Shown here: positions 17,405 through 26,314 of the stretch, one piece after another
How the letters are laid out: every line of letters starts with the position of its first letter
Position numbering within the stretch: position 1 is the stretch's first letter
Assembly (NCBI GenBank): GCA_963665155.2
Contig: CAXXFI010000001.1
Coordinates: 744,001 to 808,000 of the forward strand
From: UBA1141 sp963665155
GTDB taxonomy: Bacteria > Chloroflexota > Dehalococcoidia > Lucifugimonadales > UBA3495
DNA: 64,000 bases
Direction: 5' to 3'
Translations under genes and position numbers: made by a program
The notes under the pieces: model-generated
What the model saw: only the letters and a program-made list of their open reading frames with translations
What the model was told of the DNA's origin: nothing
Database searches by the model: none

Positions 17405-18541
17405 ATGGACTTTAGCTTTACCCCCGAAGAGCAAGACCTGCAGCAACGCGTGCGGCGTTTGGCCGAAGAGAAGATCGCGCCCATCGCCGAGGAGGCCGAT
17501 GAGTCCAGCCGGGTTCACGCCGGGCTCATGTCCATTCTGTCCGAGAGCGATCTGCTGCGGTACTGTGTGCCCAAAGAGCATGGCGGCTTCGGCATCAGCG
17601 TGACCAACCTTTGCATCATCCGTGAGGAATTGGCCCGCATTTCAGCCCAAGCCGACACCAACTTCATCATGCAGGGCTTGGGTAGCTACCCAATTACGTT
17701 GGGCGGCACCGAAGAACAGAAAGCCAAGTTCCTGCCTGCCATCGCCAGTGGTGAGGCCATTGCCGCCTTCGCCTTGACCGAGCCGGACAGCGGCTCCGAC
17801 GTTATTAGCATGAAAACCACCGCAACTCTGGAAGGGGACGAGTGGGTGCTAAACGGCCAGAAGAAGTTCATTAGCCAGGCTGGCGACGCCAGCACCTACG
17901 TGGTCTTCGCTAAGACCGACCCCGAAGCCGGGAGTAGAGGACTTTCCGCATTCATAGTGGAGCGGGGCACACCAGGCTTCGACGATAGCAAGCGCATGGA
18001 CTTGATGGCCGCTCATCCCATCGGCGAGCCCAGGTTTGAAAACTGCCGCATACCGTATACGAACCTGATAGGCGAGCGGGGCCGGGGTCTGCGCCTGGCT
18101 TTGGGGACGCTGGACACATTCCGCACCACGGTGGCATCGGCGGCGGTGGGTATGGGTCAGGCCGGTTACGAAGCTGCCTTGTCCTACGCCAAGAACCGGG
18201 AGTTGTTCGGACAGCACCTGAGCGATTTCCAGGCTACCCAGTTCAAGTTGGCGGACATGGCTGTATCGTTGGACGCCGCCCGGCTGTTGGCTTATCGGTC
18301 GGCGTGGCTGAAAGACTCGGGACAGGAGACGGTGATCAAAGAGGCGTCCTTCGCCAAGCTATTCGCCACGGAAGCGGCGTCTCGCATCATAAACGAGTCG
18401 GTGCAGATTCACGGTGGCGCGGGCCTGGAAAAAGGGGCAAGGATAGAGCGGCTTTACCGGGAGGTGCGTGCTCTGACCATCTACGAAGGAACGTCGGAAA
18501 TCCAACGCCAGACCATCGCCCGTCAGTTGCTTAGGGAGTGA
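17405..18541 (+). CDS. Acyl-CoA dehydrogenase
   Basis: An FAD flavoenzyme of 378 residues, the usual length, that introduces a double bond in acyl-CoA thioesters. The signature regions are AFALTEPDSGSD (FAD/substrate contact), LNGQKKFISQAG, the QxHGGxG block (VQIHGGAGLEKG) and the catalytic Glu in IYEGTSEIQR. AAAAGGAG precedes the ATG. The exact acyl chain is not predictable. It probably formed an operon with the SDR before the hicBA-containing segment separated them. Confidence 0.94.
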   Translation: MDFSFTPEEQDLQQRVRRLAEEKIAPIAEEADESSRVHAGLMSILSESDLLRYCVPKEHGGFGISVTNLCIIREELARISAQADTNFIMQGLGSYPITLGGTEEQKAKFLPAIASGEAIAAFALTEPDSGSDVISMKTTATLEGDEWVLNGQKKFISQAGDASTYVVFAKTDPEAGSRGLSAFIVERGTPGFDDSKRMDLMAAHPIGEPRFENCRIPYTNLIGERGRGLRLALGTLDTFRTTVASAAVGMGQAGYEAALSYAKNRELFGQHLSDFQATQFKLADMAVSLDAARLLAYRSAWLKDSGQETVIKEASFAKLFATEAASRIINESVQIHGGAGLEKGARIERLYREVRALTIYEGTSEIQRQTIARQLLRE

Positions 18542-18795
18542 CCTATTAATACCGGTTTTTCGCCGATGTGAGCGAGGCGTTGCCTCAAATTTGGTTTGCG
18601 AGACCCGGTGGATTAGGAACGGCGGGTGAAGTGTAGAGAGTCCACTCCCAATAGCACGGACACTGATCGTTTTCGACCCTATGATCGGTGGAATCAATTA
18701 CATGAGCTCAGTTCCACACAGAAGGAGAAGGAGCGTCACCTCATTTAGCTTAAAGCCAGGTTGGGGTGCATAGCCAAGTTCATGAGGAAAGGGAT

Positions 18796-18836
18796 AAAGC
18801 CCCACTTTCGTAAAGGGGGGTTGGGGGGATTTCCCC
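18796..18836. repeat. CCCCCTTT-type palindromic intergenic element, copy 1
   Basis: AAAGCCCCACTTTCGTAAAGGGGGG followed by TTGGGGGGATTT. The same pattern occurs at 20940-20974 and 38712-38765, so it is a dispersed repeat family. It lies between two convergent genes. Confidence 0.6.
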
Positions 18837-18894
18837 CGTTCCCCCATAATGACATAAAGGCATACCCGGACGGTTTATCCGGTCCTGAAGCCGA

Positions 18895-19185
18895 CTAGCC
18901 TCCGTCTACGAAGATCAGCCCGCCGTCACTGGCCTTTAATCGCTCGCCAACGACTGCTTGATACTCAGGAGAGTTGTACCATTCCTTTGCTTTGGCCAGG
19001 CTCTCGAATTCAAGCACCACCATTCCGGAGGGGACCCATGTGCCGTCGGCTACCTCGATTTTCGTGCCGCCAGCCACCCGCTTGCCACCGTACTTTCCCA
19101 CTGTTGGCCCGGCGACTGCCCCATAGGCCGAGAACGCCGCTTCGTCATTCACGCTTAGAGTCGCTCCAATTGCCCACGCTACCAT
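18895..19185 (-). CDS. DUF1330 family protein
   Basis: A 96-residue ferredoxin-like/dimeric alpha-beta barrel protein of the DUF1330 family (MVLEFESLAKAKEWYNSPEY, with the typical W-Y-x-S-x-E-Y block). The biochemical role is not established. AAAGGAG lies seven bases before the ATG. It is the most downstream gene of a minus-strand run with the PNPOx-like protein and the sulfurtransferase. Confidence 0.85.
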   Translation of the reverse strand: MVAWAIGATLSVNDEAAFSAYGAVAGPTVGKYGGKRVAGGTKIEVADGTWVPSGMVVLEFESLAKAKEWYNSPEYQAVVGERLKASDGGLIFVDGG

Positions 19186-19279
19186 TGCTTTTCTCCTTTT
19201 ATTTGTCTGTACGCTGATTTATGTCCTAGGCCAATATCTTCGTTGGCCTACCGTCGATATTCTTTTGATTCCGGTTTTT

Positions 19280-19759
19280 TCAGTAATCTTTTATGCCGCT
19301 CTCACCCTTATTCTCGGCCCATTGGTACAGCAGGTCCCGTGGCTCGGAAAAATCGAAATTCGGGACAGCCATACCACATGACGTTTGAACCTGGTCATTA
19401 TTCAAATCGTAAACCTGCCGCGCTCCGGGGGTCGGCGGAAACTGGGAATACAGGTCTTCCCACTGCGGGTCTCGAGGGTGGATGGCTTTAGCCTGGCCGT
19501 ACACCCGAAGAATCAAGGACGTGCCCTCAAAGGCGCAAAACATAAGGGTCATCCGGGCATCATCTAAGATGTGGGCGGCGGTCTCATTTCCGCTGCCGGT
19601 GAGGTTCAGCCAAACGATCCGGTCCTGACCCAATACCCGCAAAGAGTCCATGCCCTTGGGCGACACGTTTACCCGGCCATCCGAGGCAGCGGTGCCCACA
19701 AAGAAGATTTTCTGCTGCTGAATGAGTTCTTCACCCAGTTCGGTGTACATTTGACCCAT
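19280..19759 (-). CDS. Pyridoxamine 5'-phosphate oxidase-like flavin-binding protein
   Basis: A 159-residue split-barrel protein of the PNPOx-like superfamily (FFVGTAASDGRVNVSPKGMDSL, then WLNLTGSGNETAAHI). Such proteins bind FMN or F420 and often reduce small molecules; real pyridoxamine oxidases are longer. AAGGAG precedes the ATG. It is probably co-transcribed with the sulfurtransferase upstream, 71 bp apart. Confidence 0.85.
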   Translation of the reverse strand: MGQMYTELGEELIQQQKIFFVGTAASDGRVNVSPKGMDSLRVLGQDRIVWLNLTGSGNETAAHILDDARMTLMFCAFEGTSLILRVYGQAKAIHPRDPQWEDLYSQFPPTPGARQVYDLNNDQVQTSCGMAVPNFDFSEPRDLLYQWAENKGESGIKDY

Positions 19760-19830
19760 GGTGGCTCCTTGCGGTGTTGTTTCACACTGGCTGGTCGGTT
19801 TTACTTGTTCGTTCTATGAGTACGTTACGT

Positions 19831-20661
19831 CTATACCTCTAGGGGCGTATCTTCCCGGTTGGCCCACTCGCCCATGGAGCCATCGAAGTTCTTGGTATTG
19901 GCATAGCCTACTAATTGCATGACGAACACACTGTTCGCCGCTCGAATGCCGCCCTGTCAATACGTGTAAACGTTCTTGTCGGCGGTGATTCCGTTCTCGT
20001 TCAAAATGCGGCGAATCTCGCTGGCCGACTTGAATTGATGTGTGTCGCGGTCCATCAGGTTGAACCATTCCAAGTGCACCGCGCCGGGAACGTGGCCCGC
20101 ACGCTGATTGCCCCGGTTGGCGCTGCCGTCCCACTCGCCGTCGCTGCGAACGTCCCAGACAACAGAGTTGTCCAGGCTACACGCAGCCTTCAAGTCGTCG
20201 GCGGACACGAACAACGTATCGTCCCTCTTTGCCGTGAATTTAACCCCTGAGGGAGCTTGAGGCCGATCGAAACTGACCGCGCGGCCCTCGCTCAACCATC
20301 GCCGCCAGCCTCCGTTCAGCACCTTCACGTTGGAATGACCGTAGGTGTTTAGCGCCCACCACAGCCGGGCAGCGGTAAGGCTCTGGGAATTGTCGTAGGT
20401 TATGACCAGAGAGTCGTCGCCTATACCCAATCCCTGGCACATAGCCGTGAACTGCTCGGCGTTCATCAGATGCACCCGACCCGTGTCTGGGTTTTTCTCG
20501 AAATTGTCCGGCACCAGGGCGGCGCCGGGAATGTGGCCCCGGTTGTAACCGGCTTCAACGTCGCAGTCGATAATCACCAAGTTGGCGTCGTCTTTATGGG
20601 CCTCAACCCAAGCGGCGTCCACCAGATACTCCGGGTGGGCATACTCCTCTGAAGTAGTCAT
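19831..20661 (-). CDS. Two-domain sulfurtransferase (rhodanese), candidate selenoprotein with TGA at the active site
   Basis: A tandem rhodanese of the thiosulfate/3-mercaptopyruvate sulfurtransferase type. The ATG at 20661 has GGGAGG just upstream. The N-terminal domain contains the CDxEAGYNRGHIPGA motif, and the C-terminal domain contains VWDVRSDGEWDG and AGHVPGAVHLEW. Codon 235 is TGA (19959-19957). It falls at the position of the catalytic Cys in CxGGxR: YTY-stop-QGGIRAANSVF. Reading continues in frame without other defects through GYANTKNFDGSMGEWANRED to TAG at 19831-19833, giving 276 residues. A SECIS-like hairpin follows the TGA and selB is in the window. The favoured reading is selenocysteine. 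The alternative is a nonsense mutation, as seen in other genes here. Confidence 0.85.
19921..19959 (-). promoter_or_regulatory. Candidate bacterial SECIS element after the UGA
   Basis: Downstream of the TGA (19957-19959, minus strand) the sequence GGCGAACA-GTG-TGTTCGTC folds into an 8-bp stem with one G-U pair and a three-base loop with G first. The loop lies 26-28 nt after the UGA. This agrees with the known bacterial SECIS rule of an apical G-containing loop 16-37 nt downstream. Stems of this size occur by chance, so this is supporting rather than decisive evidence. Confidence 0.6.
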
Positions 20662-20867
20662 AGTGCCTCCCAAACATTTATTGTTAAAAAAATTAGGACT
20701 AAAAATTAGGCTTCGAAAAGCCAGGCAAGCTTAGGCGCTGCAAGGTCGGATTTGCCAGGCGCCGCAAAGCCAGACCAATTGTAGGCTCCGCCGGTGGCGC
20801 GGTCAATCGTAGCTATAGAAGCGATTTGCCCATGCCTGGAAGTGGGGTTAGAATGAGGCGAAATTGG

Positions 20868-21018
20868 CAATCGGTCAGCGGTCAGCAATCAGCTTTCAGC
20901 AACGGGCTGGAGCCTAAGCAGATTGACTGCGAGCGGCGAAAAGCCCCCTTTGTTAAAGGGGGTTGGGGGATTTTGGACCCCTGAATGCTGACCGCTGATT
21001 GCTGATAGCTGATAGCTA
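20868..21018. repeat. Composite repeat: inverted TCAGC heptads around a CCCCCTTT palindrome
   Basis: Left arm: heptad-like units GGTCAGC, GGTCAGC, AATCAGC, TTTCAGC (20872-20900). Centre: AAAGCCCCCTTTGTTAAAGG and GGGTTGGGGGATTTT (20939-20975). Right arm: the inverse units GCTGACC, GCTGATT, GCTGATA, GCTGATA (20985-21014). The arms can pair to a long irregular hairpin directly before acs. A single arm of the same heptads lies at 32748-32776. Confidence 0.75.
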
Positions 21019-21037
21019 AAGAATGCGAGGAATAACC

Positions 21038-22942
21038 ATGGTAAACCAAGGACAAATCGACCATCTGCTACAGGAAACGGGTGAGATAAACCCTCCCGCA
21101 AGCCTTGTGCAGCAGGTATACCTCAAGGACCACAAAGAAGCCCACCGCCAGTCCATTGTAGACCCGGAAGGGTTTTGGAGCGGAGTCGCCGAGGAATTAC
21201 ATTGGTTCAAAAGATGGGACAAAGTGTTCCAATGGGACTACCCGTCCTTTCAGTGGTTCCTGGGGGCCAAGTGCAACATTACCTCCAACTGCCTGGACCG
21301 GCACCTGGCATCGGGCAAGCGCAACAAGGCGGCCTTGATCTGGCTGGGCGAGGACGGCACGGAGCGGGTTTACACCTACGGACGCCTGGCCCAGTTGGTC
21401 AACCGGTTCGCCAACGGACTGAAGTCCTTGGGCGTGGGTAAAGGCGACCGGGTTGTGATCTACATGCCCTTGACGCCCGAGGGGGCCATCGCCATGCTGG
21501 CCTGCGCCCGAATCGGCGCCATCCATAGCGTCGTGTATGCCGGGTTCAGCGTCGGGTCGCTGCGGGAAAGAATCCTTGACGCCCAAGCCAAGGTGCTGAT
21601 AACCGCCGACGCCGGGTACCGGCGGGGCAATAAGGTTGACCTGAAGGGCATTACCGACGGTGCGGTGGAAGGCTTGGACGTTCTGGAGCACATTGTGGTC
21701 TGGCGGCGGGAGGCGGAGAAGCCGGAATTGGGCGCTAAAGAGGTCGACTTTGACGAGCTAATGGCCAACAACAGCATCCATTGCGAAGCCGAGGTAATGG
21801 ACTCGGAAGACCCGCTGTACATTCTCTACACCAGCGGCACTACCGGAAAGCCCAAGGGTGTGCTCCACGTCCACGGTGGCTACATGGTGGGCACCTACTA
21901 TCACTTCAAAACATTCTGGGACGTCAAAGACGACGATGTTTACTGGTGCACCTCGGACATTGGTTGGGTGGTGGGTCATAGTTACATTGTTTATGCGCCG
22001 CTGATTGCTGGCGCAACCACCGTTTTCCGGGAAGGGGCCATAGATTACCCACATCCGGGAGTGTTCTACGAGGTAGTCGAGAAATACGGCGTCAACGTCG
22101 TATTCACTGCACCCACGGCGCTGCGCATGCTCATGCGCTACGGCGAGTCCTACCCGCTGCAGTACGACCTGCGGTCGATGCGCTTTTTAACCTGCGCCGG
22201 TGAACCGCTAAACCCCGAGGCGTTGCGCTGGACCTACGAGTATCTCTGCGGCAACGGAGAGTGGGGCCACATCGTGGACAACTGGTGGCAAACGGAAACA
22301 GGCGCGCCATGCCTGGGAACCCCTGCCACGATTCCGGTCAAGCCCGGCAAAGTGGGCATCGCTCTACCTGGGGCTGTGATGGACATCGTAGATCGTGAAG
22401 GTCAACCCATCACAGAGCCGGACAAGGGCGGTTTCCTGGTGATCAAGCAACCCTCTCCGCAGTTCTTCCGTACCGTGTTTGGTGACCCGGACCGATACGC
22501 CAAAGACTGGAGCACTATTCCAGGCTGTTACTTGACCGGCGATGTGGCCCTGCGGGACGCCGACGGCTACTACACCGTGGTTGGCCGGGCCGACGATGTG
22601 CTGAACGTGGCCGGGCACCGCATAGGCTCCGCCGAGGTGGAAAGCGCTTTGGTATCCCATCCGGCGGTTGCGGAAGCGGCGGTTATCGGCAAACCCGACG
22701 AACTTAGAGGCGAGACCATCAAGGGTTTCGTCACCCTGCGGGTAGGCAACGAGCCATCGGAAGAGATGGTAGTGGCGCTCAAAGCCCATGTGCGCCGAGA
22801 AATCGGTCCCATAGCCGTGCCCGCCGAGCTGGAATTCACGCCCACCCTGCCCAAAACCCGCTCCGGCAAGATCATGCGCCGCCTGCTAAAAGCCCAAGAG
22901 TTGGGCTTGGACCCGGGGGACATTACGACGTTGGAGGAGTAA
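21038..22942 (+). CDS. acsA: Acetyl-CoA synthetase (AMP-forming)
   Basis: It converts acetate, ATP and CoA to acetyl-CoA in two steps via acetyl-AMP. The ATG at 21038 (MVNQGQ) is chosen because GAGGAA lies seven bases upstream; an in-frame ATG five codons earlier overlaps that site. It is 634 residues, normal for Acs. Motifs: the N-terminal ACS domain (FWSGVAEELHWFKRWD), the AMP-binding P-loop YTSGTTGKPKG, DNWWQTETGAP, and the C-terminal TRSGKIMRRLLK with the Lys that is acetylated in regulated enzymes. A decayed copy of its 3' end lies at 23576-23656, beyond the Uma2 gene. Confidence 0.96.
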   Translation: MVNQGQIDHLLQETGEINPPASLVQQVYLKDHKEAHRQSIVDPEGFWSGVAEELHWFKRWDKVFQWDYPSFQWFLGAKCNITSNCLDRHLASGKRNKAALIWLGEDGTERVYTYGRLAQLVNRFANGLKSLGVGKGDRVVIYMPLTPEGAIAMLACARIGAIHSVVYAGFSVGSLRERILDAQAKVLITADAGYRRGNKVDLKGITDGAVEGLDVLEHIVVWRREAEKPELGAKEVDFDELMANNSIHCEAEVMDSEDPLYILYTSGTTGKPKGVLHVHGGYMVGTYYHFKTFWDVKDDDVYWCTSDIGWVVGHSYIVYAPLIAGATTVFREGAIDYPHPGVFYEVVEKYGVNVVFTAPTALRMLMRYGESYPLQYDLRSMRFLTCAGEPLNPEALRWTYEYLCGNGEWGHIVDNWWQTETGAPCLGTPATIPVKPGKVGIALPGAVMDIVDREGQPITEPDKGGFLVIKQPSPQFFRTVFGDPDRYAKDWSTIPGCYLTGDVALRDADGYYTVVGRADDVLNVAGHRIGSAEVESALVSHPAVAEAAVIGKPDELRGETIKGFVTLRVGNEPSEEMVVALKAHVRREIGPIAVPAELEFTPTLPKTRSGKIMRRLLKAQELGLDPGDITTLEE

Positions 22943-22986
22943 CTGGGGCGGTTATACTTTAGGAAACGGGATCAGCGAGGCGATCG

Positions 22987-23547
22987 ATGGCTGTACAAGT
23001 GTTGCGAAGGCGGTTCACGGCAGACGAATATCACCGGATGGCCCAGGTGGGGATCTTAGGCGAGGACGACCGCCTGGAACTATTGGAAGGGGAGATCGTA
23101 GAAATGGCTCCTATAGGCAGCCGCCACCAAGCTACCGTTGATCGTATTAACAGGCTGTTTTCCGGGAGAGCGGCGGACGCCGCGGTAGTTAGGGTTCAAG
23201 GCCCTGTCCGGCTGGCTGGGGACTCGGAGCCGCAGCCGGATATTTTACTATTGCGCAGTCGAGCCGACTTCTACGCCACTGCTCACCCAGGTCCTGAAGA
23301 CGTGCTCTTGCTGGTGGAAGTTTCTGACAGTTCTATCGAGTACGATCGTGAGGTGAAGCTTCCCCTATATGCCCGACACGGCATACCCGAAGTCTGGATT
23401 GTGGACTTGGATAAAGAGGTCATTGAGGTCTACACGGACCCTACGGCCAAAGGCTACAGAGGAGTATCGCAGTTGGCACGGGGCCAAACCCTGTCGCCAC
23501 AGCACATTTCACTGTTAGAACTGGCCGTTGACGAGGTTTTGGGGTAA
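22987..23547 (+). CDS. Uma2 family (PD-(D/E)XK) putative endonuclease
   Basis: A 186-residue Uma2-type protein. It has the RRFTADEYHRMAQVGIL N-terminus, LLEGEIVEM, SEPQPDILLL, VLLLVEVSDSS and the VWIVDLDKEVIEVY ending typical of the family, with D and E-x-S of the PD-(D/E)XK core. The biological role is unknown; the family is strongly amplified in cyanobacteria and Chloroflexota. It begins 44 bp after acs and is followed by a copy of the acs 3' end, suggesting insertion as a cargo. Confidence 0.85.
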   Translation: MAVQVLRRRFTADEYHRMAQVGILGEDDRLELLEGEIVEMAPIGSRHQATVDRINRLFSGRAADAAVVRVQGPVRLAGDSEPQPDILLLRSRADFYATAHPGPEDVLLLVEVSDSSIEYDREVKLPLYARHGIPEVWIVDLDKEVIEVYTDPTAKGYRGVSQLARGQTLSPQHISLLELAVDEVLG

Positions 23548-23575
23548 ACCCTGACATACGTGGGTTTCCAGCGAG

Positions 23576-23656
23576 CCCACCCTACCGAAGACCCCGCTCC
23601 GGCAAGATGATGCTCCGCTTGCTAAAAGCCTAGGAGTTGGGCTCAGACCCAGGAGG
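23576..23656 (+). pseudogene. Duplicated, decayed 3' end of acs
   Basis: By eye about 84% identical over 80 bp to acs 22841-22920, the segment encoding TLPKTRSGKIMRRLLKAQEL. It has one inserted base and a stop codon (GCCTAGGAG). It begins in CCCACCCTACC and ends about 35 bp before the helicase ATG. Confidence 0.8.
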
Positions 23657-23692
23657 CGGAAAGAATTTCGGAGGGGTCGAAATAAATTTCAG

Positions 23693-25423
23693 ATGACCAC
23701 AACAACTAAGTCAGAATTTAGCCCCGAATCGCCATGGTTAGAGGGTGTGGAAGGTGATGCTGCGCTCCAACTAATAACCAGCTCGGCCCCGATAATGAGG
23801 GTCTTGGCAGGCCCAGGCACGGGAAAAACGTTTAGTCTGCAGCTTCGTGTCTCCAGACTGATTCACGGTGAAGGTCAAGACGCCACGAAAATATTTGTCG
23901 GGACTTTCACAAGGGCGATCACTGCCGACTTGGCCAACGCGCTAGAGGAGCAAGTTGAGCAAGGCATAGAAGTCTCCACTATCCATTCTTTGGCCTACAA
24001 GCTGATTAGGCAACACCCAGCCGCTAGGCAAAACCGCCCACTAAGGTTTCTTCTGAATGTTGAAACTGAACCTATGTTGTATGACATCGGCGTCACGCAC
24101 TCCCAATTTGGTAATCAGAGAGAACGAGCGCAATTATTGCGGCAGTTAATCGCTGATCTAGTAAAGCGGGACCTAATCGAGCATGAGTTTTCCGGGGAAG
24201 TAGATCGTTGGATCAGATTGCACGGAGCAATGCTAATAGACCAAGTTGTACCGTTAGTTACCGAGGCTTTAAAGAACAGTGACATTCCTGCAGGAGGATT
24301 TGACCATGTGATTATCGATGAATACCAAGACCTGACGGCTTGCGAGCAAGAATTGGTCGAACCTATCTGGTCGACCAACGGTTCACTCGTCGTCTTAGGA
24401 GACGACGACCAGTCCATTTATAGTTTTAGATATAACTACCCGGAGGGGATGAAAGAGTTTGCTACGAGGCATGAAGGGGATGGGCTGCTGAACATCGAGA
24501 TTCCCGATAATCGCAGGTCTGGCAAAGGGATAGTAGACTTTGCGAACTCAGTTATCGCGGAGAGTGGCCCAACCAAGCCACCTCTGGTCCAAAGATTCCA
24601 GCATGACGGTGATGTGACTCGCCTTCATTGGGAGTCCGAGGGAGAGGAGATAGAAGGTCTGGCGAAAATGCTAAACTCGCGTAGCCAAGACCCATTTTTG
24701 GTGCTCGTTCCTCGGAGGTTCATCGGGACCCGGTTGCAAGAAAAGATAGGACCTGATGCAAAAACATCATTTAACCAACAGCTACTGTCTCAGCCGTTGG
24801 CGAGTGAGAGATTTTCGTTGGCCTCGCTGATCGCAAACCCAAATGATCGAGTCTCGCTGCGATCATGGTTGGGTCTGAAGGGGTCCGAATCAGAACACGC
24901 ACAAGATTGGAATTGTGAGGCATATGCTTCCATCATAGATCTCGATTTCTCCGGGTCCGATATTCTTAACGCTCTCAGCGATGGGTCTGTGAAAATATCT
25001 GGAACAGGTAAAGCAAATTTGCTTTCCAGAGCGAAGATGTTTACACAGATCCAGGCTCAGATGCCAGCAGATTTAGAAGAACAAGTTATGGTTTTGTTCG
25101 ACCCGAATTTGGTCACGTCGTCCACAGATGATGAATCCTCCCGCTGGGTGAGGCACGACCTTGAAACGCTCCAGACTCTCTCACTAAGGATGATTCGCTC
25201 TGTTTCAGCCGCAAACCTGAGTGCTATAGTAGATTCGCTACGTTACCGGATTGGGACAAATCTTCCCATTGAAAATGAGGCCGACACCCGGGTGCGAATT
25301 ATGACCCTTCACTCTGCCAAAGGCCTACAGTCGGATAATGTGATTATTGCAGGCGGGATTGCCAAGGATGGGGCCAGCGAATGCCCTGCCGGTTTCGCGC
25401 CGCGAGTTTTGATTATCTTTTGA
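23693..25423 (+). pseudogene. UvrD/Rep-type superfamily 1 helicase, 3'-truncated
   Basis: Visible motifs of an SF1A DNA helicase: Walker A VLAGPGTGKT (near residue 40), motif Ia (GTFTRAITADLANAL), ISTIHSLAYKL-like EVSTIHSLAY, Walker B VIIDEYQDL, motif III GDDDQSIYSFR, motif IV NIEIPDNRRS and motif V RIMTLHSAKGL. The frame then loses similarity after NVIIAGGIAKDG and stops at 25423. Motif VI (LLYVAITRA-like), needed for ATP hydrolysis, is missing, so it is probably inactive. The break coincides with the broken end of the convergent TgpA-like gene. Confidence 0.82.
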
Positions 25424-26314
25424 GCCATCCCCCGTTAAATTGTCCCTAAGATTCCCCGTTGAACCGAAACCCATGTCCGACAACTCAGTCGACTGGTCTT
25501 GGGTCAACGGTATCAGTTGGGATATATCAATTTGCGGTTGTTGGTAGCCGGGGTCCAGAGATTCACCGGAGTATGGAAGTACCGTTAACTGGGTCGTTCC
25601 GGCCAAGCTCAGATCTCCCCTTGGCATCATCCAGAAGGCCAACCCCGATAATATGAAAACGGCGCAGGATATCCCTATCCAGTAGGGCAACATGGCCGCC
25701 CGGCCCAGCCGGTGATGGGCCCAATGTACCTTGGCGCCCCGGATGCTGTCTTCCAGAAAACTCAGGGTGAGGAAAGCCAGCAGGACCACTATGAACCCCA
25801 TAATAAAAATGCCGAAGTTGGTCTCGAACGCCTGCTGGCTTGCGAAAAACAAAGCGGTGCCGCTGAGGACTAACCCGGCGTAGATTCCACCGCGGGACTT
25901 GGAGTCAAAGCTGGCGAAGGCTTGCACCAGAATCAGGAATTGACCCAGTGGCAGCCAGTTTCCGGACAAAGCTTCCAACATCTGTGGCCGCATGAATAAA
26001 GATAACCCAACGACCAGAGTGGCAATGATCAGAGATTTGGCGATGGATTTTCGATAACGCAACCGCCAACCTACCCAGTAGCCAAGGGTGCCTATTCCGG
26101 CCCCCAGTATGGGCAGTGTGAATCCTCCTCCAACCCAGACCAGGCTGGTGGCCGCCAGCCACAGGGCTGCAAGCACCAACACCCTTAACCTCAGGGAGTC
26201 TTCGATCCGTGGCGAGAAAAGGCGCTTTGGTGAAAGGATGGAAGGCGAGCTTCGGTTCGGGATTAGTGCGTCCACGGAGGTTTTATCCATAGGGTTGCTC
26301 TTCCCCACTGCCAA
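25325..26314 (-). pseudogene. TgpA-like membrane protein (DUF3488), truncated before its transglutaminase domain
   Basis: The N-terminal half of a TgpA-type protein has six to seven predicted membrane helices (for example VLVLAALWLAATSLVWVGGG and SLIIATLVVGLSLF) and then the periplasmic start (LTVLPYSGESLDPGYQQPQ). Normal proteins run to about 700 residues with a transglutaminase-like Cys-His-Asp domain. Here the frame ends after about 300 residues, running antisense into helicase sequence. It overlaps the end of the DUF58 gene and is the last gene of the MoxR-DUF58-TgpA operon. It is probably non-functional. Confidence 0.75.
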
